This document shows, piece by piece, positions 1 to 12,208 of a stretch of 64,000 nt of DNA. Each line of letters starts with the position of its first letter. The first letter of the stretch is position 1. This stretch comes from Hoplostethus atlanticus (lineage: Eukaryota > Chordata > Actinopteri > Trachichthyiformes > Trachichthyidae): positions 624,001-688,000 of the forward strand of contig JAXDDX010000007.1 of assembly GCA_034670405.1 (NCBI GenBank), written 5' to 3'. The position numbers and the translations under genes are program-made. Under the pieces are notes generated by a model. That model saw only the letters and a list, made by a program, of their open reading frames with translations. It was not told the origin of the DNA and made no database searches.

Positions 1-949
1 GTCGCATTGTGTCTAAGAGGTGTCCTGAGCGGGACACTGAGCACGGGTGCAGAGCCATACGTGTTAAACACTAAAGCGCTAAGGACTCCGGCCATTGTCA
101 GAGTTGCACAGAGCTGGACGGCAGCCAGGTGAGAGTGGAAGGAACTAATAAGTCAGAGTCATTATGACTGCTGCATCCAGGCCAGGGTTAGATGGAGACA
201 CGGAAAGGTAATAAAAAACAGTTAGGACCTCATATGAGGTAGCACTACACAGTGAAAGTGTTCGTGGCAATACTACGACTAGTAGTAGCAGCAATAGTAT
301 TAGTAGTAGCTGTTGTAGCTGTGGACAATCACATACCAGGAAGCAGCTTGGTGATTTTCTGTCACTCACAATCATGCATTCCCCCCCAACCCATCCCAAC
401 ACCACACCAGCGCCTAGAAAGCACTACTGCACTTGTTGCACTTATGTTTGAAGAAGCAAGAATGGTATTTATTTTATTTTATTTTATTTTGCAGCAATGT
501 GGAACGCAGACACACAAAATAAGAGACATAAAATAGGTAGGCTGTTCGAGGCCTTTACAGGTGTTCCAATAGGTCAAAGTCAATTAATTTCTATAGGGAG
601 CTGAAGTGAAAGTTAACTAGCGGCTAGGTGGCTAGTGCCATTTTCCATTGACGCGGAGGATGCAATATATAAGCAATATATAAGATACAAATTTCTGTAA
701 TTTCTGTTGAAAAAACAATTGCATGCATCATGTTCTTATAAGGTAGTCAGTTAATAAATATCACCTCATTCTACGACATATTTCACAAGAGGAACTGCAC
801 AGTTAGTAGTTTCCTGATATCAAGTAATCTCTAATGGATTACAATAGGCAGAAGTGAACCAGAGGCGGGTAGAAGTGATGTCAACTCCGGCTCCCTGTTA
901 AAAATGGGTAGGTATTGATTCCTGAAGGGTGGCGTTAACTGATGGAAGA
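1..949. other. upstream non-coding DNA, no gene seen
   Basis: Short open frames only, none with recognisable protein similarity. Around 471-490 there is a short (TTTTA) run. No RNA gene or clear mobile element was recognised. Confidence 0.6.
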
Positions 950-1325
950 TACACTACATGGCCAAAAGCATGTGGATGCCCCTTCTAATTGGAGTCAGCT
1001 ATTTCAGACACACCCTTTGCTGACAGGTGTGTAAAATCAAGCACACACACATGCTTTCCCCATAGGCAGTGGGAGTAGAGTGGGCCGTACTGAAGAGCTC
1101 AGTGACTTAGTCATAACGCTTCAGCATACAATGACATTTCATACCCCCACGTGCACAAAGCGAGGTCCATACAGAAATGGATTGCGAAGATCGGTGTGGA
1201 AGCCCTGACCTCAACCACATCCAACACCTTTGGGATGAATTGGGAACGGCGACCACGAGCCAGGCCTCATCGCCCAGCATCACTGCCTGACCTCGCTAAT
1301 GCTCTTGCGGCTGTCCCAGTGTAAC
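950..1325 (+). mobile_element. Tc1/mariner-like transposon relic, internally deleted
   Basis: The left end (TACACTACATGGCCAAAAG) matches the terminal inverted repeat of a Tc1-like family that is abundant in fish genomes. A transposase start-region echo follows (GAAGAGCTCAGTGACTT, near 1093). At 1201-1240 comes the transposase C-terminal part, readable as SPDLNHIQHLWDEL. In the DDE family this motif normally reads SPDLNPIEHLW, so the last catalytic Glu is Gln here (codon 1222-1224). An extra G then shifts the frame near 1240. The middle of the transposase and the right terminal repeat are missing, so the copy is dead. Assignment rests on family knowledge, not on a search. Confidence 0.8.
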
Positions 1326-3790
1326 AAAATACCTGGGCATTTTGCTTTAATGTTCAATTTGAGGGAGAAAGACTACGTCCAAGCCAGTGAACTTCATACA
1401 AACAAAACACCATACTCTTGATTTCCTTCTGGCGAAATCCAGTCCAGACTCCAAAGATTTGCACTGGTTGTTTACGTAGAGTTGTGCGTCGCAAATGTCG
1501 CAAATGTCGCAAATGCATGACTCTGTGGTCTTTCATAAGAGGATATATGCAGTACATCCCTTAGAGTCAACAAGGTCACTTCCACTTTTTTCACTGGTTG
1601 CAACAGCCAGACGATAACAAGCAGTGCTTACAGTGTGGCTGACTGATTTGTAAAGTGTGAGTGTAAAATCGGTTTCTGGCAGATTCACGTGACAGAGGCT
1701 GACTTATCGGCTCGTTTTCACCAAGAAGTGAGACAGGTGAGTTAAGATTAAGATCGGGGTCCACGGGCTTAGCGGTTCCATCGGTCGGCCGTGAGATCGA
1801 CCAAGTGCTGATTTGGTGCAGACGGGCAGCTGACCCCGCTCTGACGTCCTGCTGCTTCTAGATCAGTGGTTTGCAATTGAGTGCGGCCATCGGGGGCCCC
1901 AAGAGCCTGCAGGTTTCCATTCCAACCAAGCACTGGTGAATTCAGCGTGTATCATCATCACAATTAGACATTATAGAAGCTCTAGTGTATCCTCTTCCCC
2001 TCTCTGTCCACTCCCTTACTCACCCTCTCCTCCCTACTCTCCCCCAACTTTCTAACTCATCCCAGCAAGCGGTGTGCAGGAGGAGGCCGAGTTCCGCACC
2101 AGCACAACCTTTTCGCAATGTAAAAAATCAAATGGAAACGCAACCCTCTGTTCCCTCTACCTCCTCTTCCATCTCTTCCACCGATCCCATTACCAACAGC
2201 TTCCTAACAGGAAGATACCCCCCCCTGCTCAGCGGAGGAAGCAGGTGCCTCCCTATTGTTACGGTGTGATCAGCCTCTCAGATATACTCCCACAGACCAA
2301 GGAGGTGGAGAGCTGGTTGTGTGTGTGATCTCCCCTCTCTCCACTGACCTACTGGATGTGAACCAGGCCTCTTATGGCTTTAGGAAATAACAGCAGTCCA
2401 ACACTAAAGCCCTACAGTAACTAAGTGCTTCCCTTTAGTTCAAACAACCACTACCGGCGAGGCCTGGGATTTCTTCCGCTGAGGCCCAGACAGGTACAGT
2501 ATAGAGGCTGCTATTAAAGTTACGCCCCTGTTGGATTTTCTCTATCAAAATGAAATCGACTGGCAATTTGATCTGCTCGCTAATGCCATGTTTCATATTC
2601 CTCTTCCCCATTGAGATACAGTAACTCACCGGTCTGCTGGAAGGAGAGAAATATAAAAGTCGACCAAATCACTGGGGCTGTTTGTAAGATATTTTTTCCC
2701 GCCGGTTTCAGAAAGCATCGTGAAAGCTGCTTTCACAGAGATATGTCACCGAGATCCCACACAGAGCATCTCTCAAATACATGGAATACATACTGCAATT
2801 ACTGCTGTACAACAGAGCCAAGTGTGACTAATCCAGACAAAGTTTTAGGAATTTTTGGGCAAGGTTGTTCTGCATTATATGAAATGGAAGCACACAGATG
2901 TGAATGCACAGATTACTCTGTCCTGGTTGAGCACGGATGAAGAAAGAATGTTGTTTTTTTTGGAGCACGGACCATACTTCTCCTCTCTTTAACCACAACA
3001 TGCAACACTGGAAACCAAAGTAGCTTTCTGACCTTAACTAGGTTTGGACGGAGTACTGCTATATTTTAGTCAAGTATTGACACAGTATTGATACTTCAGT
3101 TCAATTTACTCAAGGTACAAGGTACGGGTACGAGGAAGCGTTTTTTTCCCTAGAAATTGACTCAAGTAGTTCACTAAAAGCAATGATCAGCCACTTAAAG
3201 TAGTTTAAAGATTTTGTGATGTGTGTATTATAAAATCTTCTCCCCAAAGAATGAAGGGATAAACCCTTTTTTTGGAGTATCTGTGCAAATTATTTGATGG
3301 GTTTGGAGATAATTCCTTCTCCTTCGTTATATATCAGCAAAACTGGAAATGACTTAGAATGAGTCCAGAGTGAGAGATCACATCGTACTCACTATCTTTA
3401 TCTCTACGAAACTTAGTGAAACTGTGGAGAAAGTTTTAAAAAATCAACCGCTCCACCGCTGAGCATGTTGTTGTTTCACTTAGAGCATCATCAGTCCCTA
3501 TAAAACCCAATGATCTTCACTTCCTCCATAAACACTGATAAAACTGCCATCAATGCAAATGTCATATCGTATCATTATTACACTGCGGCCGACAGCGGGT
3601 CAGTCAGGACTTCTTTGACTTCTTTGTCCGACTTCATGTTGAACAATATTGGGTTTCATCAGTCAACAAGCAATGAAGGTATACAGGTCAATTATGTTAC
3701 ATTGGTGCCAGTGTGATATGGGGGAAAATATTTTTTATGGGTTAAGGCTGATGTCACTGAGTTGTGTTGTGTAACAGGTGTGTTTTGTTT

Positions 3791-3820
3791 TGTGTGTGTG
3801 TGTGTGTGTGGATGAGGTGT

Positions 3821-3863
<43 letters not shown>
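3791..3863. repeat. TG array followed by CA array (inverted pair)
   Basis: (TG)10 at 3791-3810 and about (CA)21 at 3822-3863 are separated by 11 bases. The two arrays are reverse complements, so one strand could fold into a hairpin. Confidence 0.95.
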
Positions 3864-3865
<2 letters not shown>

Positions 3866-6824
3866 GGGGTGGTGAGCGCAGCGCGTGTAGTAAAGTTGAA
3901 GGTTGAAGATTTTGTTGATACCGCAGCCATAAAGAGACAAACAGGAAGCGATTCTGTGAATAACACGCCGCCGTGCTGCCGTAACCTCCGCTAACCCCCG
4001 CTAACCTCTATATCGTCACCTTCATCAAAGCTATAGTAGTTAGTATGTAGTTTTCCTCAATTGCTTACACACCATCACTGGAGCTTGAGACACCAAGAAC
4101 CAGAACCTGACGCTCCCAAAACCGATTCTGTAAAAATACAAGAGCGTTGTTTCTTGCTTTTCCCTCAGACTCACTCATCAAAATCTTCCCAACTAAAAGC
4201 TGTCGGGTTCAGGTGGAAAGCGCTGCCACTCAAAATGATAAACTGATAAGCCACGTTAACCGCTACGTTGCTAACAGTTACAAATCAGAGCTCAAATCAG
4301 GTGAGCCCTCCTTGTTTTGGAGATGAACGGATTGGCGACACTGCAGAGAGAGGTAGAGGAAGGGTGAGGAGGAGGAAGAGCATTCAGGGATCCATCAATC
4401 CAGGCGATATTTTACCCCCCGCTGCTCAGCACACCGCCTGCCACGTGGGTGAGCTCCCCTGGCCAGATAGAAACCTAAGACAGCCTGATTGTTTTGTTGT
4501 TTTTGACTTTCTATACGTGTTCTTCTGCTGTGTGTTCTGTATGTGTACCGTATTCTGTTAAGACGTGATCATCTTTTTACGAACAAAGAAAATAGAGAAG
4601 GCGTAGGCCCACTGATGGAGAGAGAGTTTCACAGTAGAGGTTTTTCATGCAAGCACATCGGTGTGCAATCGGTTCCTAGAAAGATCTGGTGGCGGTGTGT
4701 GTATCATTTGGATGCAGAATTATATGCTATATAAGACATAACATGGTTTTTAACTTAATATTTGATGAGTTTTGCATTTTTTTTTTTCTTGTGTTAAGAG
4801 TTTCGAGAAAATGAGGCATGCTCTCAGAAAAACGGGTGTAACGTAAATGAGAAAAACTGTGAAAATTAAAAAAAAAAAAAAAAAAAACGTAAAACAAGGG
4901 GAAAGGCGCTTTACATCTTTTTCTCATCTGACATGCACGATCAATAAAAGGTTATTAGAAGGAATGGTGAAGCGAGTCTCACGAACGCACGCGCACGAAA
5001 ACACACATACCTTCATCGAAGTCATCGATCACAAGGCTCGCTCCGTTGATGTCAGGCCCCGACGCGTGACCCCTCCACAGCGATGACTGGGACTGTTTTC
5101 ATTTCACAACATTAGGAGGTGATGGTATTACAGTGGGATTGTGTAATAAAAACATTTCTAAGAAGTATGGGTGGCACCGCACTGTGGGGTGTGCCACCAT
5201 CTGACAGAGAGGGGATGCTGGTGTTTCACACAGTAATGCTTTCCAGAAGACTGTTGTTTCTGCTTTATTAGATAGTTGATAGGAGTGATTTTTTTTTTTA
5301 GTTGTATATGACTTAGACAGTGAATGAAAAGTCCCTGGGTGGTTCAGTCACAGTTGACACCTAAAGTGACCTCGAGCCATTGCCTCACTTGAAGCCCTGC
5401 AGAGCTGAGAAGTGGTAAAAATAATGAGGATGTTGAGTTCAGGTGTTGCCTCCACAGGTTTTGTGTGGTGAACTCAGTCTTTCAGACCCAAGTTGGACTC
5501 GGGGACAATTAACAGGATCTCTACTTGCCTTGGCTTTTGCTGATTGGCCCTAATGCAGACTTCAGAAACAAAACGAACTGTATATCTACATCCACATCAG
5601 TTGGGCTTTGCCTGTTCTCAAAAACCCAATAAGCTCAGGAAGACAAACCCTCATCAAGCTCACTCACAGTACAGTGCAAGATGCAGAAACCTCAGATCAG
5701 CAATTTGTCGCCTTTAGTAGGACAACATTTAAAAATCACACTGTGTCCAGGAAGCAAACACGTGCGTCTGCGTCTCTACTTCCTCTATATCTATTAAACA
5801 TTTAAAGCCTAATCATTATGGAGCATCGAAAAAAGCAGAAGTTCCTCTTAAAATGGTTCCACAGTGGGTGGTCTGTAAGCCCACTTCCTTCTTTCTGTCA
5901 CTGACAGCCCTGTCCTTTTCCCATCACTGACACTGACACTGATACGAAAATAGCCCGAAGTGCAATGCAGTGACGCAAATAGAGCCGGCTCTATTTGAGT
6001 TTTCTGTCTGTTTCTGTCTTCAAAGAGGAGACCCCTCAAAGATGTACCGTGCGGTGCTAGACGGCATGCCATCACAGACACTCAGGAAAAGGCAAAAGCA
6101 GAACCTTCATACTCAACAGGAAATATTTCAGCAATGTAGAGTCTTAGACAGCATTGAAGTTACAAAACATTGCTACTTTTTAGCTCGCAAAGTACTGACG
6201 TTCTCAGACACTTGATCTGATTGACCGCCGCATCGTAAAGGCGCTGATCAAGGATGACAGAGGAGTCTCTTGTCCACTGTGCTGCAATTGCACTCATCAA
6301 AACTGACAGAGCAGATAATTCAATCCAATTCAACAGATAACTAACAGATAACAGACATGTTTCCACTTCCACACCCATGCTATGGAGGTTTAGCGCCACT
6401 GAGGTAGAAGATAACCCCCGTGCCCCTGCTTGATGGGGCTGACAGCTCAGTGGCTGCTGGCCACATCAAAGCCCCCAGAGCAGGAAGCAGATCCTCTCCA
6501 ACATCAACTCCACTGTTCTCTTACCTGCAGTTTATGGTCCGGCTTCCATAGCCTCCGTCTACGAGTCCAAGTGCCTCCAGCTCAGTGCCACTGCCATTCA
6601 TTCACTAGAAGGATGACTGTTCGATTGAGGAAACCACATCCTTGGCACAGCGGTGCGGTGAACTAGCAGTGAATTCAGCCAGTGGCAGCTAGTGGTAGTC
6701 CTCTGCTCTGACACACACACACACACAAGGCAAACAGGAAGTATATGAGAAAGGTGACATGTGAGCACAATGAGGAAGGCTGGCGTTGCGGGTGTGTAAG
6801 AAGCTAAGTAGACGTAGGTGGGAA

Positions 6825-6871
6825 GTGTGTGTGTGTTTATGTGCGTCAGTGTATGTGTGTGTGTGTGTGTG
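6825..6871. repeat. interrupted TG microsatellite
   Basis: TG runs broken by TTATGTGCGTCAG and GTA. A short (AC) run lies nearby at 6713-6726. Confidence 0.85.
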
Positions 6872-7377
6872 GTTGAGTGTGTGCATGCGAATGCTGGAGG
6901 GATGTTGGACTCTAAAAGGAAGTCATCTGCGCGCCTTGTTTGTTTTCATGCTATTTTCACAGTCCCAGAGTTGGGTTTCATTGTTCGGATGTTGTGACTT
7001 TGTCCGTCGTCTTCTGAAGCTGGATCACTATTATTGTTGTTGTCATGAGACATCGAACGCAGTAGCAGGTTTTGTTTTTTAAATACAAATTTGGAGTAAT
7101 TTTGGCTCTCGGCATCAACACATCAAAATCAGCGATGCACTTTTTTTAGAAACCCAGTAATGCTCTGCTCATTTTTTAAAAATCCTTTATTTTGTTAAAT
7201 CCTAAATAACAAATAACATAAATAATATACCTTAATTGTAATGTCAATGACAAGCTATTCCATAATGACTTTCATGCAAGAAATAATTTTATCAGAGCAG
7301 GTGTCCGGCAATATTATATAATGGCGACTATTTTTTCTTTCTTTGTTTTTCACCTTATCTAGTTCTTCTCTCTTCTA

Positions 7378-7422
7378 TTGTTAAGTGCCTTGGGTACCTT
7401 GAAAAGCTCTCTAAAAATAAAA

Positions 7423-7460
<38 letters not shown>
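7378..7460 (+). mobile_element. LINE 3' tail ending in a TTA microsatellite
   Basis: The sequence around 7380-7425 (TTAAGTGCCTTGGGTACCTTGA, then AAAAGCTCTC and AAATAAAAG) resembles the conserved 3' end of fish non-LTR retrotransposons, which often ends in short tandem repeats. It runs into (TTA)n at 7424-7460. Family assignment is from memory of this tail type. No reverse transcriptase lies directly upstream. Confidence 0.55.
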
Positions 7461-8132
7461 GATGTTCTGCCTATAATAACTAAATTGACAAATATGTTGC
7501 TGCTTGTTGTGACACCCCTCTAGTCTGCTCTTCATCCCCATCTGCCCACTCTGCATCCCTCTCACTCGGGAGAAGCTCTGACTCCCTACTTCCCCCTTCT
7601 GGGGCTGCTTTGCCTGACATTTACATTTCATGTGTTCATGTGAATTCCCCTTCTCTCGACCAGAGGGAAACGTGGCCGTGAGCCATATTTCAAAACAGTG
7701 ACGGTTAACATGTAAATTGTTGTGTAAAGTGTTTGTGCTGCTAGTGTTGGCCTTGCGCATCTGAACTCAACGCTTTATGTCCAGTTCTATAGGTGAAAAC
7801 CCAAAAAACGACACCCAGCACTTTCAAACGTGACATTATTTCTGATGGAAGATGCGTTCAAGTTCATTTTTTTGAACATTAACGCAGCAGAACTGATCAT
7901 GAGGAAAACAATTGCTACTGATTTCCCAGAGCTTATAGGTGATGTTGATATTTGACATGTATTTATTTCTAGCAAGGTGAAGGTGATTTATAGTGATATG
8001 AAAATCAAACAAAGTCTGACGAATAAAAGGACAGAGCTGAGGAGAGGGACATCCTTTTGGTCTGAAGGTTAAGTAATGACTAACACTACAATATGCAGTT
8101 TGAACTCCTGCAACGAGCCTGTCTAACCTCTC

Positions 8133-8159
8133 TCCCTCACCCAAGCCTTGGGTGAGGGA
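8133..8159. repeat. perfect 27-bp palindrome
   Basis: Left arm 8133-8145 (TCCCTCACCCAAG), one-base centre at 8146, right arm 8147-8159 as the exact reverse complement. It directly precedes the LINE fragment. Confidence 0.9.
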
Positions 8160-8250
8160 CCTCAACCTCCCTAACTGCTCCCATGTCGCTCCCCTCCTAC
8201 ACTCCCTCCACTGGCTGCCTGTTGCCGCTCCTATCAAGTTAAATGGAGGC
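8160..8250 (+). mobile_element. LINE reverse-transcriptase C-terminal scrap
   Basis: Frame +1 from 8152 reads HVAPLLHSLHWLPVAAPIKL at 8182-8241. The LHWLPV core with flanking HVxPLLxSL and AARIKFK-like residues is characteristic of the region after the reverse transcriptase in L2/Rex-type fish LINEs. Similarity stops abruptly after 8241, so this is a short, non-functional fragment. Clade cannot be set from this length. Confidence 0.65.
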
Positions 8251-11200
8251 TGGAGAAAAGAAACTCCAGGCAGAGACGCAAACCTACAAGCAGACGCGCT
8301 GCGCCGGGCACCGTTTGCTGAGGAAACAGGAAACAGAGGAAGACAAGACGCTGGCTGCCAAACTGACTGAGGTGGAAAAAGATAGGCCGGGCAACGGAAA
8401 AAGATAGAAAGAGAAACGAACGCGGGAGATAGAAAAACAAAACCAGGCCGAGGAGAGAGAAAGAATCCAGACAGGCCAAACCTGAGATGAAATACAAAGA
8501 AAGTGGCACAATCACAGAGGAGGCAGACAGAGTTGGACAAAGTACATCTGGAGGGGAATAAAAGCGTACAGAGAGGAGCCGCAAATTGATTGAATGAGAA
8601 AGTGCAGCTTCAGAAAGATCAAGAGAGCAGGAGGAAGGTGATGAGACTTTCATTTCCCTGACACTTTTCCATTGACAAAGATGCCACTTCACTGTACGAG
8701 CTCATAGTGTGTAACGGTAGCGGTTTCTCGCATCTAGCAGTGATCTGTGCTGATGTCACTGCAAGACGGTAGGATTTTCATTAGGTCCTTGAACTGTGCA
8801 TGTGGTAGTAACCTTCATAGACCAGATGATGGCCTCTAAATTGCTGCTCCTGCTGTGAATATTTTTCAGTGCTGTCATATTCTCTCCAATCCACATTGCT
8901 TGTTGAAAAGCATTGAACTAGCTAGCAGAAGACTCATTTCAAGTTCCCTGCTTTACTGGTAAGGTACGAGCTGTCATTTTACATGGTTTGATTTAGGTGT
9001 TGGCCTTTGTTCGTTGGACTTCTTCATGGTGTTGCTATGTGTGGTCTTGTCTGTAAGTGTTTTCAGCTTTGTTACTGTCAGCTGTGGCCGGCCGCCATCG
9101 TTGGCCTTGTATTAGTCTAGACAGCTTGTTTTCCAAGATGCTCACAGCTGGAACTAGCACTAAGATAGTTTTCACTTGGTGCCGGTGAAGAATTGCAGAA
9201 TTACTGGGATTCTTCACCAGACCTGCCAATGGGAGAAGAGAGAGCTGGCGTGAGTTACAAAACAACCAAGGATTTACACACAATATTGATTTAAATGGTT
9301 CTGTTTGATTGCGAATTAGGTGCCTTCTTTCAAAAAAAGAAATGGCCCTGTTGTATCTTCAGAAAGCCCTTTTCATTGGAACCAAATTTCTTTGTTGGTT
9401 TGATCAACCTTGCTGAAAAAACAAGTCCAGGTGACGACACATGATGAGTCCTCTCAGAAATCACTACTGGAGCCACAGTATATGAGGCCCTTCTGGTCTT
9501 CGTCAGCATCCTACCTTCCCTGACCCACCTGCAGTCCAGCCCACAGTTCCTTCCGAGCCTCCCCTAAGCAAAAGAAAGGAAATTAAACTAAATCTGAAAA
9601 TATCCACCGAGTTTTTCAGTGAAACAAAAAATGCACTGAGAGAAGGTTTTAAGAAAGGTGAGGAAGTAAATAAATATATGATGTATTTGATATTTAAAGT
9701 AACAAAAGTAAAGGTCATGTTTAGTACAATATCATGTCTTAACCTCTGCGATTACTCTTAAATTGTTGGTGGTCGGTTTATGCTGGTTCAGATTGTTTCC
9801 TATTAAATGTGGATGGCCTGAAGGGCAAAACCACTTTCCTAAATCTAACTGTAGGTCTTGGATTAATGTATTGGGGGAAATTAAATAAATAAAGTAAGTA
9901 AATGTATTAAATTCTCTAACATCTCATTACTAAAGCACTACAAGTCTCAAAACTCAACTCAAGCAGCCAGTAGTACTTCAGTGGAAGTGCATGGTTACTG
10001 TCCAACTCTGAGAAAGCCTATGCTCTCCACTGTAATCAATTAATAAATGGCTAAATGCTACCACCGTCTGGAAGACGTAGATGACACCGGTCGCAAAATA
10101 TTTTAAATTTATACTGTTGTTTCCTTTTGTCGCCACGAGATGGCGCTGTTATTTATATTGTCAACATTCAACAGGTCGTGTAGAAGGATTGAACCGGACC
10201 AACTAACAGAAGAGTTACATCCAACAAAACAATGCAACTAAGACTTTTATTTTGAAACATGTGATGTGATGTTGGTTGCCTTGCCTTAAATTACATAGAA
10301 GGCAATTTCATTCTCACCCCTAAATGCCATGTCTGCTATGCCATCCAACAGGTAAGTTCATGGTCAAACTGGGCACACAAATGTACGGTGTTTTTTTTTC
10401 AATATAGGTGACCCCATATTAGAAACAAACACGATTCGCCCAAAATGTGAAACACGTGAAAATGCATCACATGGTTGTTGTTTACAACACAGCCTGCTAA
10501 CAGCGTTTTACTTGTCAGGGGGTAAAGAAATCACCGAGGACACGATGTGGATGACATTAGATTTCCATCTCAAAATAATAATCGTTAATAATAATTATTA
10601 GTTATTTTAGTTTCAGTGAGGGATCTTATTATCAAGCTGCTCACGGTCCGACCCTAAAGAAAGGCTGATCAAGACTCACTCAAGACTATATTGAATCACT
10701 ATAATATTCCTATAAGTGATCGTGTGTTTGTGGTACTCACTGGTGAGTTTATAGCGACCGTATCATATTTTATGGTCATTTTTACCTCCTATGATATCAA
10801 TAAATTATTCCTATAATATTCCTTCATGCTCGTATAATATAGTGTAGAATTTATACTTTTGCTGTGATATTTGTATAGTATACTTATAAAATGCATTATA
10901 GGAATAGTTATTTTCATAAGAGATTTTGCAAATCACACATAAGCTGATGCGGGATGCTATTCCACTAAACGAGAAAAAAAAAGCAAATATTTATGAACAA
11001 ATGTGACTAAATAACTCATATGGCCATCTTTAGGCCTTTCTGACTGATGGCTGCTCATGAAGGTGTGATCTGTCCAGCTTAAGTAAAATCTCTCCAGAAG
11101 TGTTGCTCCCAGGGGAGTTAATTCACTAAAGGTATAGAAAAGTCCTTGCATCTACTAACATCATTGGCCACAACAAAAAAACTCCACATTTCTGGGGACT

Positions 11201-11400
11201 AAGTGACGCAGCGACTGACGAGATTGTTATTATTTCATCAACAGGATGAAATATTGGACGCAATTCAGAGGAAACATTTATCCTGAACGCTCTCCTGCTT
11301 CCACTTGTTTTCGCTTGATCTTTGCTCTCCATTACAATTATTAAAACTACAGTGTCAAAATTGGTCTAATTTAATCTTAATGCAAGGCAAGTACCCATAA
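8251..11400. other. upstream non-coding DNA, no gene seen
   Basis: Several long reverse-strand open frames cross 7836-8692, but they contain the LINE scrap in antisense and low-complexity text, and no protein family is recognised. 10440-10920 is AT-rich. A CTCF-like site lies at 10133-10147. Nothing else was identified. Confidence 0.55.
10133..10147 (+). promoter_or_regulatory. CTCF-like binding motif
   Basis: CCACGAGATGGCGCT fits the CTCF core (CCASNAGRKGGCRS) at essentially every informative position. It lies about 1.6 kb upstream of the inferred ntn1 first exon. This is a sequence match only, with no evidence of occupancy. Confidence 0.42.
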
Positions 11401-11615
11401 CCTACCACACCCCACTTCACACCTTCCCCCGTTTGTCTTTTTTTCCTGCGGCAACTGGCATCTTCCCACTCTCCTCCGCGTGCCAGTCCTACCTTTTATC
11501 TCCTCATTGATAAGCTACCAGTGGATGTCGTTGTTCAGCATGGTGTCACCCCTCGGGATGAGCTGACCTCAAGCTGTGCCAAGATCCGTCCTTCACTTTC
11601 CTCTGCAGACGGTGT

Positions 11616-11625
11616 GAGAAGGAGC

Positions 11626-11669
<44 letters not shown>

Positions 11670-11700
11670 GAGGGGAAGAGGAAGAGAGAGAGGGAGTGAA
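11616..11700 (+). repeat. GA-rich purine tract in the ntn1 promoter region
   Basis: A (GA)n run at about 11635-11666 continues as an impure GGAAGAG/GAGAGG tract to 11699, ending about 60 bases before the inferred first exon. Long GA tracts next to promoters can bind GAGA-type factors or form triplex DNA. Here the tract may simply be a microsatellite. Confidence 0.85.
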
Positions 11701-11732
11701 TGAGAAAAGACGGGCAAGAGGAGTGAAACTGC

Positions 11733-11739
11733 TATAAGG
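11733..11739 (+). promoter_or_regulatory. TATA-like motif upstream of the ntn1 leader
   Basis: TATAAGG sits just downstream of the GA-rich tract and about 190 bases before the leader donor. Its position would suit a core promoter. Such motifs are common by chance, so this is only a placement hint for the start of transcription. Confidence 0.22.
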
Positions 11740-11762
11740 ACACTAGCGACTCCAATATCCAG

Positions 11763-11920
11763 CCGCTCCTGTATTTTTACGCAGGAGACTGAAGAAACAA
11801 ACAACCAAACAAGAGGAGCTGTGATTGGCGTCAGACAGAGAAAAAGTACCACCGCTGGTTTTTTGACATCTTTTCTGGACTGGAGATTATATATTTTTTT
11901 TTGGAAATTATTATTCTGAG
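11763..11920 (+). other. ntn1: probable 5' untranslated exon of ntn1
   Basis: A consensus donor (CTGAG|GTAAAG) lies at 11920/11921 and a strong acceptor at 12174/12175. This implies a 254-bp intron in the leader and a non-coding first exon. No ATG occurs from 11763 to 11920 or from 12175 to 12208, so the spliced leader would lead straight to the netrin ATG. Vertebrate netrin-1 genes also carry the start codon in the second exon, as I recall. The 5' edge is a guess, placed about 25-30 bases after the TATAAGG at 11733. It could lie further up in the GA tract. Confidence 0.45.
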
Positions 11921-12174
11921 GTAAAGTGTGCTTTATAGAGATGTTTCAAAACCTGGTTTGTGGGGTTGAATTGTTAGAACATTATGAGTGAGCATTATCC
12001 TTTAAAGTGTCCATTTATTTTTGTCCCATTTCCCATGGTGTTTGAATGCATCAGAAAACATTATTTGCTGCAAACGTACATAAATCAAATCAAAAAGCTG
12101 TTTTCTTCAACTTGTGCCGTCGCAAAACTTCTCACATGGCTGTTGTTGTTTTTTTCTTCCTTTCTTTTCTCCAG

Positions 12175-12208
12175 CGATAGAGACACTCGAGGACCGAGGG
12201 AGTTTACG
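12175..12208 (+). other. ntn1: 5' untranslated part of ntn1 coding exon A
   Basis: Thirty-four bases between the acceptor AG at 12173-12174 and the start ATG. The acceptor follows a long T/C tract (12141-12172). There is no ATG in these bases. The start context is TTTACG followed by ATGA, with A at -3. Confidence 0.7.

Larger units (their letters stand above)
1326..7370. other. upstream non-coding DNA, no gene seen
   Basis: No coding exon was recognised. Visible items are a triple GTCGCAAAT-type short tandem near 1487-1515, poly-T/poly-A runs near 4777-4788 and 4867-4886, a TG/CA block at 3791-3863 and a TG-rich block at 6825-6871. The rest is unremarkable single-copy-looking DNA with many stops in all frames. 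Confidence 0.55.

Noticed and set aside
7836..8540. 234-residue reverse-strand open frame
   Set aside because: It crosses the LINE scrap in antisense and a purine-rich tract. No family signature.
11984..12208. In-frame N-terminal extension of netrin-1 by 75 residues
   Set aside because: It reads through the leader intron and across the pyrimidine tract and acceptor at 12174. The downstream ATG starts a proper signal peptide.
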